DNA from: Helicobacter pullorum NCTC 12824
GTDB taxonomy: Bacteria; Campylobacterota; Campylobacteria; Campylobacterales; Helicobacteraceae
DNA: 64,000 nt
Reading direction: 5' to 3'
NCBI RefSeq assembly: GCF_017979475.1
Contig: NZ_JAERIT010000001.1
Coordinates: forward strand, 62,001-126,000
Shown here piece by piece: positions 9,089-18,112 of this stretch (position 1 is its first letter; each line of letters opens with the position of its first letter). Both the position numbers and the translations under genes were made by a program. Under the pieces are notes generated by a model that saw only the letters and a list, made by a program, of their open reading frames with translations, was not told the DNA's origin and made no database searches.

Positions 9089-9469
9089 TTAAAAATCATC
9101 TAAAACTAAAATAAAATCTTTTTGTAGAGAAAAGGTTTGAAAATCATCTTGATAGATTCCAAAAATATCAACAAAATAAAGATTATTTTTTGTCAAGCTA
9201 GAATCGAATTTTTTGATAATGGCAGTATAATGAAAGTGGTTATCTATGGTCATAGAAAAGGTTTGAAAGCCTTGAGATTCTAAGTTTTTATTGGCAATCT
9301 CATCTTTTAATGCTTCTTTAAAAGAAACCATATACAAAGAAAGCCATTTGGTGTGAGTGTGTTGGGTGGAGATTTCTTGAGTGAGGGATTCTTGCTTTAG
9401 GGAAATCCATAAAACCATTGCACCAAGGATAACAAAAAGTATCAAAGGCAATAACACAAAAGCTCTCAT
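9089..9469 (-). CDS. Small bitopic protein in the pseudopilin operon
   Basis: A 126-residue protein with one N-terminal hydrophobic helix (about residues 4-22) followed by a soluble domain. I do not recognise a family. It overlaps the upstream prepilin gene by 4 bases (ATGA), and its topology resembles PilX/GspK-type minor pilins. It lacks the G-F-[T/S]-L-x-E cleavage motif, so it may be processed differently or act as a pilus accessory protein. The assignment to the DNA-uptake apparatus rests on the operon position. Confidence 0.6.
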   Translation of the reverse strand: MRAFVLLPLILFVILGAMVLWISLKQESLTQEISTQHTHTKWLSLYMVSFKEALKDEIANKNLESQGFQTFSMTIDNHFHYTAIIKKFDSSLTKNNLYFVDIFGIYQDDFQTFSLQKDFILVLDDF

Positions 9470-10272
9470 AAAGTTTCTTTTGCGATGAAATCTTCTATGC
9501 AGATTTTTTGGTTTTGGTGATTTGTGCAGAGTTTTAGGATAATGCCTAAATCATTTTGAGAGAGATAAAAGGAATCAAGATTTTTGGCTAAGAGATAGGT
9601 TTTGTCTTTTGTTACCAAAGAAAGAGAATCATTAAAATGAAGCATAGAGGGTTGGGAGAGAAAATATATTTTGGGCAATAAAGAAAGGTTGGCATTTTTA
9701 TGTGTTTGCAAAAAGATAGGGATGGTGCTTTGCATAGAGGTGGCATTTAGATGTAGAATTTTGGCTTTGTATTCTTGGGAGTAGAAATCTTTTGGGGCTG
9801 TGAAATTTTGTAACATAAAAAGTGCTTCAAGAGAATGGGTATAGGAAGTGCATTTTTGGTTTAATGAGGCAGTAGAATCTCTGTGAATGGTTAAAAACTC
9901 TAAAGAAAGATGGGCATTAATTTGGAGTGTTTTAGGGTCAAAAAATCCATGCAAACAAGGTATTGAGTAGCTTCCAATAGAGATTTTTTCTCGGATTTTG
10001 GGATAAAAAATCAATGTTTTGTTTTTGAGGTTTAATGGAGAGCTACTAAGGGATTCTTGAGTGTCAAGCATTAGGCTTGGTTGTATAGAGTTTTGTAGAA
10101 TCTTTTTGACTTGCAAAAGGGCATTTTGGGTTTGCAGTTGGTGTTTTATATTCTCTTGTATAGGGGTGTGATGTTGGTAGATTTTAAGCAAAGAAAAACC
10201 GCTAATTACTCCGATAATTCCTAATATTCCAAGCACAATTGTGATTTCTATTAGACTAAAAGCTTGTTTCAT
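9466..10272 (-). CDS. Type II pseudopilin with prepilin cleavage motif
   Basis: A 268-residue protein beginning MKQAFSLIEITIVLGILGII, a class III (type IV prepilin) signal with a very short leader. Cleavage is expected before Phe5, and the glutamate is at position +5 of the mature protein. One hydrophobic helix is followed by a large globular head containing several cysteines. It is probably a GspJ/GspK-size minor pseudopilin. It overlaps genes on both sides by 4 bases. No prepilin peptidase gene is in the window, so the processing enzyme is encoded elsewhere. Confidence 0.8.
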   Translation of the reverse strand: MKQAFSLIEITIVLGILGIIGVISGFSLLKIYQHHTPIQENIKHQLQTQNALLQVKKILQNSIQPSLMLDTQESLSSSPLNLKNKTLIFYPKIREKISIGSYSIPCLHGFFDPKTLQINAHLSLEFLTIHRDSTASLNQKCTSYTHSLEALFMLQNFTAPKDFYSQEYKAKILHLNATSMQSTIPIFLQTHKNANLSLLPKIYFLSQPSMLHFNDSLSLVTKDKTYLLAKNLDSFYLSQNDLGIILKLCTNHQNQKICIEDFIAKETL

Positions 10273-10505
10273 TGTGTAGCATTAACTTCATAAGGATATA
10301 AAATTTCTTGAATATTTGAAAAATAGACACATTGAGAGTTGATTTTGTCGCAAATAGTAACTTTTTGTAATATCAATTCTTGGGATTGATGATTATCTGC
10401 GGATAAATTTAATGCAACACTTTGTAGAAGCGTAGTCATAAGAATGCTTAAAACAGCAATAAAAATGATAATTTCTATTAGGCTAAAGGCTTTTTTTGTG
10501 GGCAT
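10269..10505 (-). CDS. Small type II pseudopilin with prepilin cleavage motif
   Basis: A 78-residue protein beginning MPTKKAFSLIEIIIFIAVLS. The motif KAFSLIE is the prepilin peptidase recognition sequence, followed by a single hydrophobic helix and a short head with two cysteines. The size fits a GspI/minor pseudopilin. It is the first gene of the three-gene pseudopilin operon, transcribed away from the platform/secretin operon across a 96-base AT-rich divergent promoter region (10506-10601). Confidence 0.8.
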   Translation of the reverse strand: MPTKKAFSLIEIIIFIAVLSILMTTLLQSVALNLSADNHQSQELILQKVTICDKINSQCVYFSNIQEILYPYEVNATQ

Positions 10506-10601
10506 AATGTCCTCTGATATTTTAAAATAGTTAAATAATTTTAAACTTTTTTAAGTAGTATTATTATAAAAATTTGGAATAAAATCAATGAAAGGGGAGG
10601 G

Positions 10602-11675
10602 GTGATTAGATTTTTTTCTGGGAAAGAGATAGTTTTTTATTTTTTGCCTGCCAAAGAATGTGATAGGGAGAATTTGGAGGATTTTTTAGAAGAGAAAATT
10701 TGCAAGATTCTCAATCTTAAAATGGATTGTGAATATTTTTTAAGATATTTTGAAATCCAAAATAATTTTTATTGTTTGTTGCTAAACAAAGAAGCATTGC
10801 AAGGCTACACTCAAGATTCTGAAGATTTTTTAACCCACCCTGTATTTTTTACTTCGCAAATGTTAAATGCCAACAAAGAGTATCAATTTTTTATTGTAGA
10901 AAATACATTTTGTGGCACGGAGTTTATGCTTGTTGGTTATTTTAAAGATAAGATGATTTATTTGCAGCAGTTTAATGCTTTGGAAGATGCAATGGCTAGA
11001 ATGATGGAATTTAGCCAAAATTACCCTAATGCGACTTTTTATTTTTGGTCTCTTGATAAGAGCAATGAGAAAGAATTTCAAAAATATTCTTCTAAAATAG
11101 AGATTTTAGAGCAAAGTTGGGAAAGTTTGACTTTGGAGGAACAATTTAATTTTAATCCCATACAAAAGGAAATTCCTCTTAGAAAACAAAGAGTGGGCAA
11201 GCTTTTGTCGTTTATGGCAGTTGGAGGAATTTGTGGAGTATTTTATCCTTTGTTGCTGTTTGCTTGGGCTTTGTGGGAGGGCGAAAATTGCAAGAATCTA
11301 CAAGAACAAATCAAAAAACAAAAAGACACTCAACAATTGCAAGTGCAAAACTATTCTGCCCTTCAAAAAGAAATTTTGGCTTTGGAGCAGAAGCATCAAA
11401 AACTACAAGAAGTTTTTGCACAAAATGAAGCATTCTTGCAGCGATTTTTGCCCACTAGTCCTAGAATATCATCGTTTTTTGAGCAGATTAGTTCGTATTT
11501 GCAGATTCAAGATGTAAAAATCGCCTATTTTCACGCAAATAAAAATATTTTTGAATTTTTGCTAGTTGGTGAGGGGAGTGCGGAATTTTTGAGAATCTTA
11601 GAGCAAGAAAAATTGGGGAAATTAGAGGTTATTCAAGCAATCGATTCTTTTTATTTTGTAAGGATTGCGGTGTGA
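10602..11675 (+). CDS. GspL/PilM-N-like assembly platform protein of the Cts-type system
   Basis: A 357-residue bitopic protein: a cytoplasmic domain of about 205 residues, one transmembrane segment (about 208-230), a coiled coil (about 240-285, Gln/Lys-rich) and a small C-terminal periplasmic domain resembling PilN/GspL. It starts at GTG 10602 just after a GGGGAGGG ribosome site. In type II secretion and type IV pilus machines such proteins link the ATPase to the periplasmic alignment complex. It is the first gene of the seven-gene plus-strand operon and overlaps the next by four bases. Sequence identity to named families is weak; topology and position drive the call. Confidence 0.6.
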   Translation: MIRFFSGKEIVFYFLPAKECDRENLEDFLEEKICKILNLKMDCEYFLRYFEIQNNFYCLLLNKEALQGYTQDSEDFLTHPVFFTSQMLNANKEYQFFIVENTFCGTEFMLVGYFKDKMIYLQQFNALEDAMARMMEFSQNYPNATFYFWSLDKSNEKEFQKYSSKIEILEQSWESLTLEEQFNFNPIQKEIPLRKQRVGKLLSFMAVGGICGVFYPLLLFAWALWEGENCKNLQEQIKKQKDTQQLQVQNYSALQKEILALEQKHQKLQEVFAQNEAFLQRFLPTSPRISSFFEQISSYLQIQDVKIAYFHANKNIFEFLLVGEGSAEFLRILEQEKLGKLEVIQAIDSFYFVRIAV

Positions 11676-12223
11676 AAGAAATTCTAAAGAAAATTGAATC
11701 TTTTTTGGAAACCAAAAGCAAAAGAGAGATGATTTTGATTTTTGTGCTTGCTTTTTTGTGTTTTTTTACCTTAACATTTATGTTAATTTATGATAGAGCT
11801 TGGAATTATTTTTTGACTATAAAGCAAACTAAATTGGATTTAGAACGACAACTTTTATCTTTGCAAGAGCAGCCCCCTATCCCAAAAGTTTATGGAGATA
11901 AAGAGCTAAAGAGCGAAATTCAAAAATTGGAAGATTCTATTGTGCTACAAGAAAAGCAAAAAGAGAGATTGCAAGGCAATTTTAATCACTTTTTGGCACT
12001 AAACTATTTGGGGAAAAAGTATTTTTTGAACACTTTTGTAATCCAGCAAGAAGGCGAGGGGTTTTTGTTGTATGGGGAGGGAAATTTCAAAGAAGCCTTT
12101 TTGTTTTTGGAAGAATTAGAAAATTTGCAAATGCTGGATATTAAGGGTGCTTCAATTTATCCCAAAAAGAAGAATTTGGAGTTTTTTATGAATCTTGAGG
12201 CACTTTATGGGATTTTGCAATGA
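11672..12223 (+). CDS. PilO/GspM-like alignment subunit
   Basis: A 183-residue bitopic protein with a short cytoplasmic N-terminus, a transmembrane helix at about residues 20-42, a coiled coil at about 55-105 and a C-terminal ferredoxin-like region. This is the PilO/GspM plan. GTG start overlapping the previous stop (GTGTGA). It probably pairs with the upstream PilN/GspL-like protein in the inner-membrane alignment complex. Campylobacter jejuni CtsR/CtsX are possible counterparts, but I cannot align them here. Confidence 0.55.
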   Translation: MKEILKKIESFLETKSKREMILIFVLAFLCFFTLTFMLIYDRAWNYFLTIKQTKLDLERQLLSLQEQPPIPKVYGDKELKSEIQKLEDSIVLQEKQKERLQGNFNHFLALNYLGKKYFLNTFVIQQEGEGFLLYGEGNFKEAFLFLEELENLQMLDIKGASIYPKKKNLEFFMNLEALYGILQ

Positions 12224-12474
12224 AAAAGATTGGAGGTTTGTTGATTTTGGCGGGGTTTGTGTTTGGATATGATCCTTTTTTCTATGAAGAGAGTGAAATG
12301 AGGCTTTTTGGAGTGATGCAAGATAGGGCAAAAATTAATGGAAAATGGTTGATTTTGGGAGATGAAATAGAGGGATTTAAAGTAATGCAAATCCAAGAGA
12401 AATGTGTAATTTTAGAAAATGAAAACCAAGAAATCAAAACGATTTGTTTGGAAAAAACTAGGAGATTTTTTTGA
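12220..12474 (+). CDS. Small PilP/GspC-like periplasmic protein
   Basis: An 84-residue protein with an N-terminal signal or membrane segment (about residues 3-16) and a short beta-rich domain: RAKINGKWLILGDEIEGFKV, then EKCVILENENQEIKTICL. The single small beta domain resembles the homology-region domain of PilP/GspC that contacts the secretin. The gene immediately downstream encodes the secretin. ATGA overlap with the gene before it, and a 4-base overlap with the secretin gene. Confidence 0.55.
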   Translation: MKKIGGLLILAGFVFGYDPFFYEESEMRLFGVMQDRAKINGKWLILGDEIEGFKVMQIQEKCVILENENQEIKTICLEKTRRFF

Positions 12475-13979
12475 GAATTTTTATGCGAATAATATATGGG
12501 TGGATTTTGTGTGTGGGTGTTTCTTTTGCTTGTGAAAATCGTGTTTTTGATTTGACTTTGCAGGATTTTGAAGTTAAGATTTATGAGGTGTTAAGCGAGT
12601 TTGCCAACACTTGCTCTTTTAGCGTTGTTTATGGAGATGATGAGGTAAAAGAACATTTGGATAAAAACTTAACTATGGTTAATTTTAAACAAAAAGATTT
12701 GGAGTTTGTTTTTGATTTGCTTTTTAGCCAAGCCAACTTGCATTATTCTTATGCAAATCATATTTTGACGCTCAAAACAAAAGACACAAAAGTTTTTAAA
12801 ATCAATTATGTTAGCACTAATCGACAAGGTAGCAGCAATACTTCTGTGTCTATTAATAATGAGGATAATTTTTCAAAGTTTCCAAATTATGCTTATGTGG
12901 GGAGCGAAAATTCCTCACAGACACCGAGCAAATCAGGGATTAATATTACAAGTGAAGATGGGTTTAATTTTTGGGAGACAATTAAGCTTGAAATTTTGGG
13001 AATATTAGGAGTGCAAGAAGATTCTCAAGAATCTTATGTGGTGATTAATAAGGGGGCGGGTTTGGTGAGTGTTAGAGGGGATAAGGAGGGTTTGGAGAGG
13101 GTGGAAGCTTATATCCAAAAACTCCATCAAAGACTTCAACAGCAAGTGCTTATTGATGTGCATATCCTAAGTATTACGCACACGCACTCTGATACTACGG
13201 GGATTAATTGGGATGGGTTATACAATATACAAAATATTATGATTCCTGCTTTTAGCGAAGGGGCGAGTTTTGGAGGAGGTGGAGAGGTTGGTAATGTGAG
13301 TGGGATAAATATTGTCGGTCAAAATGGTTCAAATGCCTTGCAATACGGGATTAATATTTTTTCACAAGGACTAAGTCTTAATCGTATTATAGAGTTTTTA
13401 AAAACTTATGGTAAGGTTGAATCAATCTCAAATCCCAAAGTGCTGACGCTCAACAATCAACCTGCAATGATTAGTGTGGGAGATATTTTGCGTTATCAAA
13501 AAAGCTCGATTTATCAAAATACAAACGCACAAACTACGCTAACTAATACAGATAATGAATATCCAAGTATTTTTGCGGGAGTTTTGTTGGATATTACTCC
13601 GGTAATTTTTGGCGATGAAATTATGCTAAAAATCAATCCTTCAATCACCAAAACCAAAGAGAATCGCACAGAGATTCCAGCCACTGCTTTTGAATCTCCC
13701 CCAAACTTAACCACTAATCAACTTTCTTCAATTGTGAGTGTAAAAAACAATCAAAAAATTGTTTTGGGTGGCTTGATTTCTAAAAATATTTCTTCAATAG
13801 AAAATAAGATTCCGGTTTTGGGAAGTATTCCGCTTATTAAGCCTCTTTTTTCTTATTCGCAAGATATAGAAAGAACAGAGGAGATTGTTTTTATTATTGA
13901 GCCAAAAATCATTTCTCAAGAGATACAAGAAAATCTTAGTTTGAAATCTTTGGGCTATCAGCTAATGCAAGGAGAATAA
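12471..13979 (+). CDS. ctsD: Secretin (PilQ/MshL/GspD family), outer-membrane pore of the Cts-type system
   Basis: A 502-residue secretin with a signal peptide ending near Cys21. An N-domain (about 28-110) contains FANTCSFSVVYGDD and VNFKQKDLEFVFDLL, as in MshL. A Ser/Asn-rich linker (about 118-160) follows, then a second N-domain. The C-terminal beta-domain (about 290-490) carries VESISNPKVLTLNNQPAMISVGD, VLLDITPVI and KNNQKIVLGGLI. The multimer would form the outer-membrane channel for the pseudopilus and incoming DNA. TTG 12471 is preferred (AGGAG 7 bases upstream); an ATG lies four codons later. The symbol is by analogy with Campylobacter. Confidence 0.88.
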   Translation: MRIFMRIIYGWILCVGVSFACENRVFDLTLQDFEVKIYEVLSEFANTCSFSVVYGDDEVKEHLDKNLTMVNFKQKDLEFVFDLLFSQANLHYSYANHILTLKTKDTKVFKINYVSTNRQGSSNTSVSINNEDNFSKFPNYAYVGSENSSQTPSKSGINITSEDGFNFWETIKLEILGILGVQEDSQESYVVINKGAGLVSVRGDKEGLERVEAYIQKLHQRLQQQVLIDVHILSITHTHSDTTGINWDGLYNIQNIMIPAFSEGASFGGGGEVGNVSGINIVGQNGSNALQYGINIFSQGLSLNRIIEFLKTYGKVESISNPKVLTLNNQPAMISVGDILRYQKSSIYQNTNAQTTLTNTDNEYPSIFAGVLLDITPVIFGDEIMLKINPSITKTKENRTEIPATAFESPPNLTTNQLSSIVSVKNNQKIVLGGLISKNISSIENKIPVLGSIPLIKPLFSYSQDIERTEEIVFIIEPKIISQEIQENLSLKSLGYQLMQGE

Positions 13980-14579
13980 ATGTTGAGGATTGCAATGTTG
14001 TTTATTGTTGTTGGGGGATTTTTGATTGGGGTTGGATTTTTGGGGATGCCAAAAACAAAAGAAACTCCCCCTAAGGCTTGTTGGTATGTGAGTGCTAAGA
14101 CGCTTAATATCCGAGAAAAGCCTAGCTTAGAATCTGCTATTTGGGGTGTTTTGCAAAAGAATACTAAAATTTGTGAGTATGGGGGCGTGCAAAATGGGTT
14201 TTTGCAAATATCAAGGGGCTGGGTGGCAATGGATTATTTATCTTCTAATCCGATTCCTCATCCTAAAATTCAAGAAAAATTAGCTTTTGAAAATAAAAAA
14301 ATAGTGCTTAGAAGTCATCTTAAAGAAGAGAATAAAGATTCATTAAAAGAAGCAAGAGAATATTTTGCTAATTCAGATTACAGAGCGGCTAAAAATTTAG
14401 CTTTGAGGGCTAATTATGAGAATCCTAAGAATCCGGAGAGTTGGGAAATTTTCACAAAAAGCTTGTATTTAGAGGGCAAGAAGCAAGAAGCCATTAGCAT
14501 TTTAGAGAAATTTTTGCAAACACAATATGATGAAAATTTATTTAATTTGCTAGAAAAAATGCAAGGAGATAAGATTTGA
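13980..14579 (+). CDS. SH3b plus TPR-like membrane-anchored protein
   Basis: A 199-residue protein with an N-terminal membrane anchor (about 4-24). A bacterial SH3 domain (about 33-85, WYVSAKTLNIREKPSLES...VQNGFLQISRGWVAMDYL) follows. The C-terminal helical part resembles two TPR units (about 120-195, YFANSDYRAAKNLALRANYENPKN). SH3b domains commonly bind peptidoglycan and TPRs bind partner proteins, so it could seat the pore in the cell wall. Direct ATG start after GGAGAATAA. It lies between secretin and ATPase genes, where Campylobacter carries ctsP, but it has no P-loop, so it is not an obvious CtsP. Confidence 0.65.
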   Translation: MLRIAMLFIVVGGFLIGVGFLGMPKTKETPPKACWYVSAKTLNIREKPSLESAIWGVLQKNTKICEYGGVQNGFLQISRGWVAMDYLSSNPIPHPKIQEKLAFENKKIVLRSHLKEENKDSLKEAREYFANSDYRAAKNLALRANYENPKNPESWEIFTKSLYLEGKKQEAISILEKFLQTQYDENLFNLLEKMQGDKI

Positions 14580-16099
14580 AGCAAATCTATGATTATTTTA
14601 ATGGAGAATTCAAGCTGGATTCTATTAGCCTTGCAGAACAAAAAGAGTTTTTTGAAGAAGCGGCAAATAAACTCAAAGTGCCTTTGTTTAAATTAAGAGA
14701 TATTCACAAAGAAACTGCACTTTTGTTGAGCGTGGAGCAAATGTTGCATTTTGGGGCAATTGTGGTTGAAAACAAGGAAAATAAGCTTGCTATAGCCTTG
14801 AAGAATCCCTTGGATAAAACCCATCAAGATACATTAAGAATGTTGTTTAGGGATTTTTTGATAGAGTTTGGATTGATAGCAAAAGAAGATTTCAAAGAGG
14901 CGATTTTGTGGCTTAAAGGGCAAGAGAGGCTTAAGGAGATTTTGGAGCAAATTCCCTATGAGATAACTAAAGATTCTAAGGGAGAGCATTCAAGTATTTT
15001 GGAGCTAGTGAAGCTTGTTTTGCAAGAGGCTGTGTATAAAGGGGCAAGTGATGTGCATTTTGAAAAGGATTTTGAAAGTTTGAGAATCCGCTTCCGCATA
15101 GATGGGGTTTTGGTGGAATATTTGTGTTTGGAAGATTGGCTTTTAAATCCGCTTAGCTCTTGCATTAAGCTTTTATCGCATCTAAACATTACAGAGACGA
15201 AAATCCCACAAGATGGGAGATTTTCTTTGGGGTTGGAAATAAGAGGAGGAGAGCAAAGAATCTTTGATTTTCGTGTTTCTACACTTCCCCTAATAGAAGG
15301 AGAATCTATCGTGCTTAGAATCTTAGATAAGCAAAAAACTCTTATTCCTTTGGAGCATTTGGGGTTCTCATCTAGTGAGCTAGAGAGCATTGTTGAGCTA
15401 TTTAATTTGCCCTATGGTTTGGTGTTTATCACAGGTCCAACAGGCAGCGGAAAAAGCACCACAATGTATGGTATTTTAAATATCTTAAAAGAGAGAAATC
15501 TAAAAATTATTACGCTAGAAGATCCGGTGGAATATCGTTTGAAGCATATTTCCCAAGTGGCAATGAGTGATAAAATTAGCTTTGCTGGGGCTTTGAGGAA
15601 TGTTTTGAGGCAAGATCCAGATGTGATTATTCTAGGCGAAGTGAGGGATAAAGAAACATTGCAAATTGCTATTCAAGCAGCATTTACAGGGCATTTGGTG
15701 TTTGCTACATTGCATACAAATGATTCGCTAGATACCATTGTGAGGCTTTTGGATATGGGGCTTGAGCCTTATTTTATCGCACAATCATTGAGTGGAATCA
15801 TCGCCCAAAGGTTATTGAGAAAACTATGCATTTATTGCAGAGAAAAGCAAAATGAAGGTTATGTGTCTAGGGGCTGTGAAGCATGCAATTATACGGGCTA
15901 TAATACAAGGGAAGCTATTGCGGAGATTCTTGTGATGAATCAGGATTTGGAGGATTTTATTTTCAAAAAAATAGAAAAAACACAAATGCTCTCAAGGCTA
16001 GAGCAGGTAAACCCAAATTTCACTTTGATAAAAAAGGCTTTCAATAAAGCAGAATGCGGAATTACAGATTTAAAAGAGGTGTATAGGGTAGTAAAATAA
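14576..16099 (+). CDS. ctsE: GspE/PilB-type traffic ATPase of the Cts-type system
   Basis: A 507-residue hexameric secretion/pilus assembly ATPase. The N-terminal domain (1-130) is followed by ASDVHFEKDFESLRIRFRIDG, Walker A GPTGSGKST near residue 287, the Asp box (LEDPVEYRLKHISQVAM), Walker B (IILGEVRDKET) and the His box (FATLHTND). A four-cysteine zinc element follows, C-x2-C then C-x2-C (CIYC...CEAC). It powers pseudopilus assembly. TTG start 14576 has AAGGAG 7 bases upstream and overlaps the previous stop by four bases. Confidence 0.92.
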   Translation: MKQIYDYFNGEFKLDSISLAEQKEFFEEAANKLKVPLFKLRDIHKETALLLSVEQMLHFGAIVVENKENKLAIALKNPLDKTHQDTLRMLFRDFLIEFGLIAKEDFKEAILWLKGQERLKEILEQIPYEITKDSKGEHSSILELVKLVLQEAVYKGASDVHFEKDFESLRIRFRIDGVLVEYLCLEDWLLNPLSSCIKLLSHLNITETKIPQDGRFSLGLEIRGGEQRIFDFRVSTLPLIEGESIVLRILDKQKTLIPLEHLGFSSSELESIVELFNLPYGLVFITGPTGSGKSTTMYGILNILKERNLKIITLEDPVEYRLKHISQVAMSDKISFAGALRNVLRQDPDVIILGEVRDKETLQIAIQAAFTGHLVFATLHTNDSLDTIVRLLDMGLEPYFIAQSLSGIIAQRLLRKLCIYCREKQNEGYVSRGCEACNYTGYNTREAIAEILVMNQDLEDFIFKKIEKTQMLSRLEQVNPNFTLIKKAFNKAECGITDLKEVYRVVK

Positions 16100-17298
16100 T
16101 GGCGACTTTTTGGGTAAAGTTTAAAAAACAAGGGAAAATTTATCATCAGAAATTTAATGCCAAAAGCCAAAAAGAGCTTGAAATCAATTTGCGTAATCAA
16201 AAAATATTTGTTTTGAGTATTGAGCCCAAAGAGGATTGGTTAGAAAAAATAATGATTTTTCAAAAACCAAAAATTAGTGAGGTTTTGAGTGCGTTTTATC
16301 AGTTTAAAATGGGCTTAAAGGCAAATTTGGCATTGAGGGAGAATCTAGAGAGTATCCAGCGGCATACCAAAAATAAAATGCTCCAAAAGCAGTTTTCAAA
16401 AACTTGTCAAGCACTTTATAAGGGTAAAGAGCTTTCATTGTGCTTTAAAGAAGCGGGTTTTTCTGACTTTATTTGTGCAATGATTAGTGTGGGGCAAAAA
16501 AGTGGCAGGTTAATTGAGGTGGTAGAATTTATCATCATAGAGCTTAAAAATACGCAAAAAAATCATAAGATTCTTAAAAAAATATTGCTGTATCCTCTTT
16601 TTGTTTCTTTGGTAATGGTGGCAGTGTTTTTGGGGATTACTCTTTTTGTTTTGCCGCAATTTGAAAGTTTGTTTTTGGGGTTTGATACTAATTTGCCTTT
16701 GGCGAGTAAAAGTTTGCTTTTTATGCGAAGTGTGGTGTTGGATTATGGATTTTTTATTTTGGTGGCTGTGGTGGTATTTTTGGTTTTGTGCGTTAATTTG
16801 TATAATAAAAGTTTGGCTTTTAAAACAAAATTTTCTTTTTTCTTGCTGCAAATACCTTTTTTGGGGAAAGTGTTTTATTTTTATCAAACTTCGCAATTTT
16901 TATTAGGATTTTATTGGCTTTATAAGAATAATTTGGAATTAAAAGAAGTTTTGGAGATTGCTATTAAATCTGTAACAAATGTTTATTTGAATCAAAAATT
17001 GCAAGGGATTTATACAGGCATTGCAAGAGGAATGTTGATAGCCGATAGTTTTGAGGGGAGTGGAGTTTGGGATTCTTTGAGTTTGCAGCTTTTGCATGGA
17101 GCCAAAGATCAAGAGGGATTTTTGGAAGCTTTGGAGGTGATTTTGTCTCTTCATCAAGAGGAATTGCAAAGCAAAAGTGAAAATTTGCTTTCTATGATGG
17201 AGCCAGCAATGATACTTGTATTGGGGGTGCTTGTTTTGTGGTTGGCATTGGGGATATTTTTGCCTCTTTGGGAATTGCCTATGCATATTAAGCAGTGA
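16099..17298 (+). CDS. ctsF: GspF/PilC-type inner-membrane platform protein of the Cts-type system
   Basis: A 399-residue polytopic protein with two T2SSF domains (about 60-180 and 260-385). Hydrophobic segments lie around 155-190, 210-235 and 365-390. MISVGQKSGRLIEVVEFI and LSMMEPAMILVLGVLVLWL are typical of the family. It forms the rotor-like inner membrane base that interacts with the ATPase. ATG overlaps the ATPase stop by one base (TAATG). It is the last gene of the operon; no prepilin peptidase follows. Confidence 0.9.
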   Translation: MATFWVKFKKQGKIYHQKFNAKSQKELEINLRNQKIFVLSIEPKEDWLEKIMIFQKPKISEVLSAFYQFKMGLKANLALRENLESIQRHTKNKMLQKQFSKTCQALYKGKELSLCFKEAGFSDFICAMISVGQKSGRLIEVVEFIIIELKNTQKNHKILKKILLYPLFVSLVMVAVFLGITLFVLPQFESLFLGFDTNLPLASKSLLFMRSVVLDYGFFILVAVVVFLVLCVNLYNKSLAFKTKFSFFLLQIPFLGKVFYFYQTSQFLLGFYWLYKNNLELKEVLEIAIKSVTNVYLNQKLQGIYTGIARGMLIADSFEGSGVWDSLSLQLLHGAKDQEGFLEALEVILSLHQEELQSKSENLLSMMEPAMILVLGVLVLWLALGIFLPLWELPMHIKQ

Positions 17299-17382
17299 AT
17301 GATAAAGAAATTATTTGGTTTTTTATCAAGAATATTATAAAATATTTCATTTCTAAGGTAAATTTATATTCTAAGGATTGTA

Positions 17383-18111
17383 ATGAAAAAAATAATCGCT
17401 ATTTTGGCTTGTAGCTTGACTTTTGTCAATGCAGGTTTGGAAGATAATTTTAAAAAAAGTATTAAAAATATCGCAGATGTTGAGGTAGAAGTAGAGTTCA
17501 AAAAAGAGTTGGTTAGCTTTCCTTCGATGTTTTTTGTGATTGGAAAAACACAAGGGGGAGATATTTTTCCTGTAATTGTGAGTAAAGATGGAGAGTATTT
17601 TATCGGGCTTAGTAATGTTTTAAAATTGAGCAATGTAGATACGCAAATGATGAGAGATGCCTTAGAGAAGGCACAAAAAGAAAAAGAGCAAAAAGATTCT
17701 AAGGTTTTAAGTCAGCTTTTTGATGGGTTTTTGGAGAGCGATTTTGTCTATCTAAAGGGAGATGGTAAGAATCTTCCTACCAAAATAGTGGTAACAGATC
17801 CGGATTGTCCTTATTGTAGAGAGCATTTAAAGAATGTTGATGCAGAGCTAAAAGAGGCAAATCTCAAGCTTATTTTTGCGCCCATTCACCAAAAAGAAGC
17901 GTTTATTAAAGCACAATTAATCATGAATGAAGTTGCCAAACTTGATGCAGGGGATACGAAGGGGAAAATTAAAGTTCTTGAAAAATATTATAGAGACATT
18001 ACTCTTGATGCAGGGCAGTTAAAAACAGATTATTCACAAATTACCAAAAATACAGATAAAATTTTTCAAACCGGTGTAATCAAGGGAGTCCCATTTATTT
18101 TTGAAGAATAA
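17383..18111 (+). CDS. Periplasmic DsbC/DsbG-like thiol:disulfide protein
   Basis: A 242-residue secreted thioredoxin-fold protein. A Sec signal peptide (MKKIIAILACSLTFVNAG) is followed by a region of about 110 residues comparable to the DsbC dimerization domain. The thioredoxin domain has the active site DPDCPYCREH (CPYC) near residue 147 and the cis-proline loop GVPFIFEE at the very C-terminus. It could isomerise or oxidise disulfides, for instance in the cysteine-containing pseudopilins upstream. The partner DsbD is not in the window. ATG with AAGGA upstream. Confidence 0.85.
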   Translation: MKKIIAILACSLTFVNAGLEDNFKKSIKNIADVEVEVEFKKELVSFPSMFFVIGKTQGGDIFPVIVSKDGEYFIGLSNVLKLSNVDTQMMRDALEKAQKEKEQKDSKVLSQLFDGFLESDFVYLKGDGKNLPTKIVVTDPDCPYCREHLKNVDAELKEANLKLIFAPIHQKEAFIKAQLIMNEVAKLDAGDTKGKIKVLEKYYRDITLDAGQLKTDYSQITKNTDKIFQTGVIKGVPFIFEE

Positions 18112-18112
18112 A

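Noticed and set aside
16510-17286. Long open frames on the minus strand opposite the GspF-type gene
   Set aside because: They are antisense shadows: unusual residue composition (His/Gln/Lys-rich), no ribosome sites, and the plus-strand frame is a clear family member.
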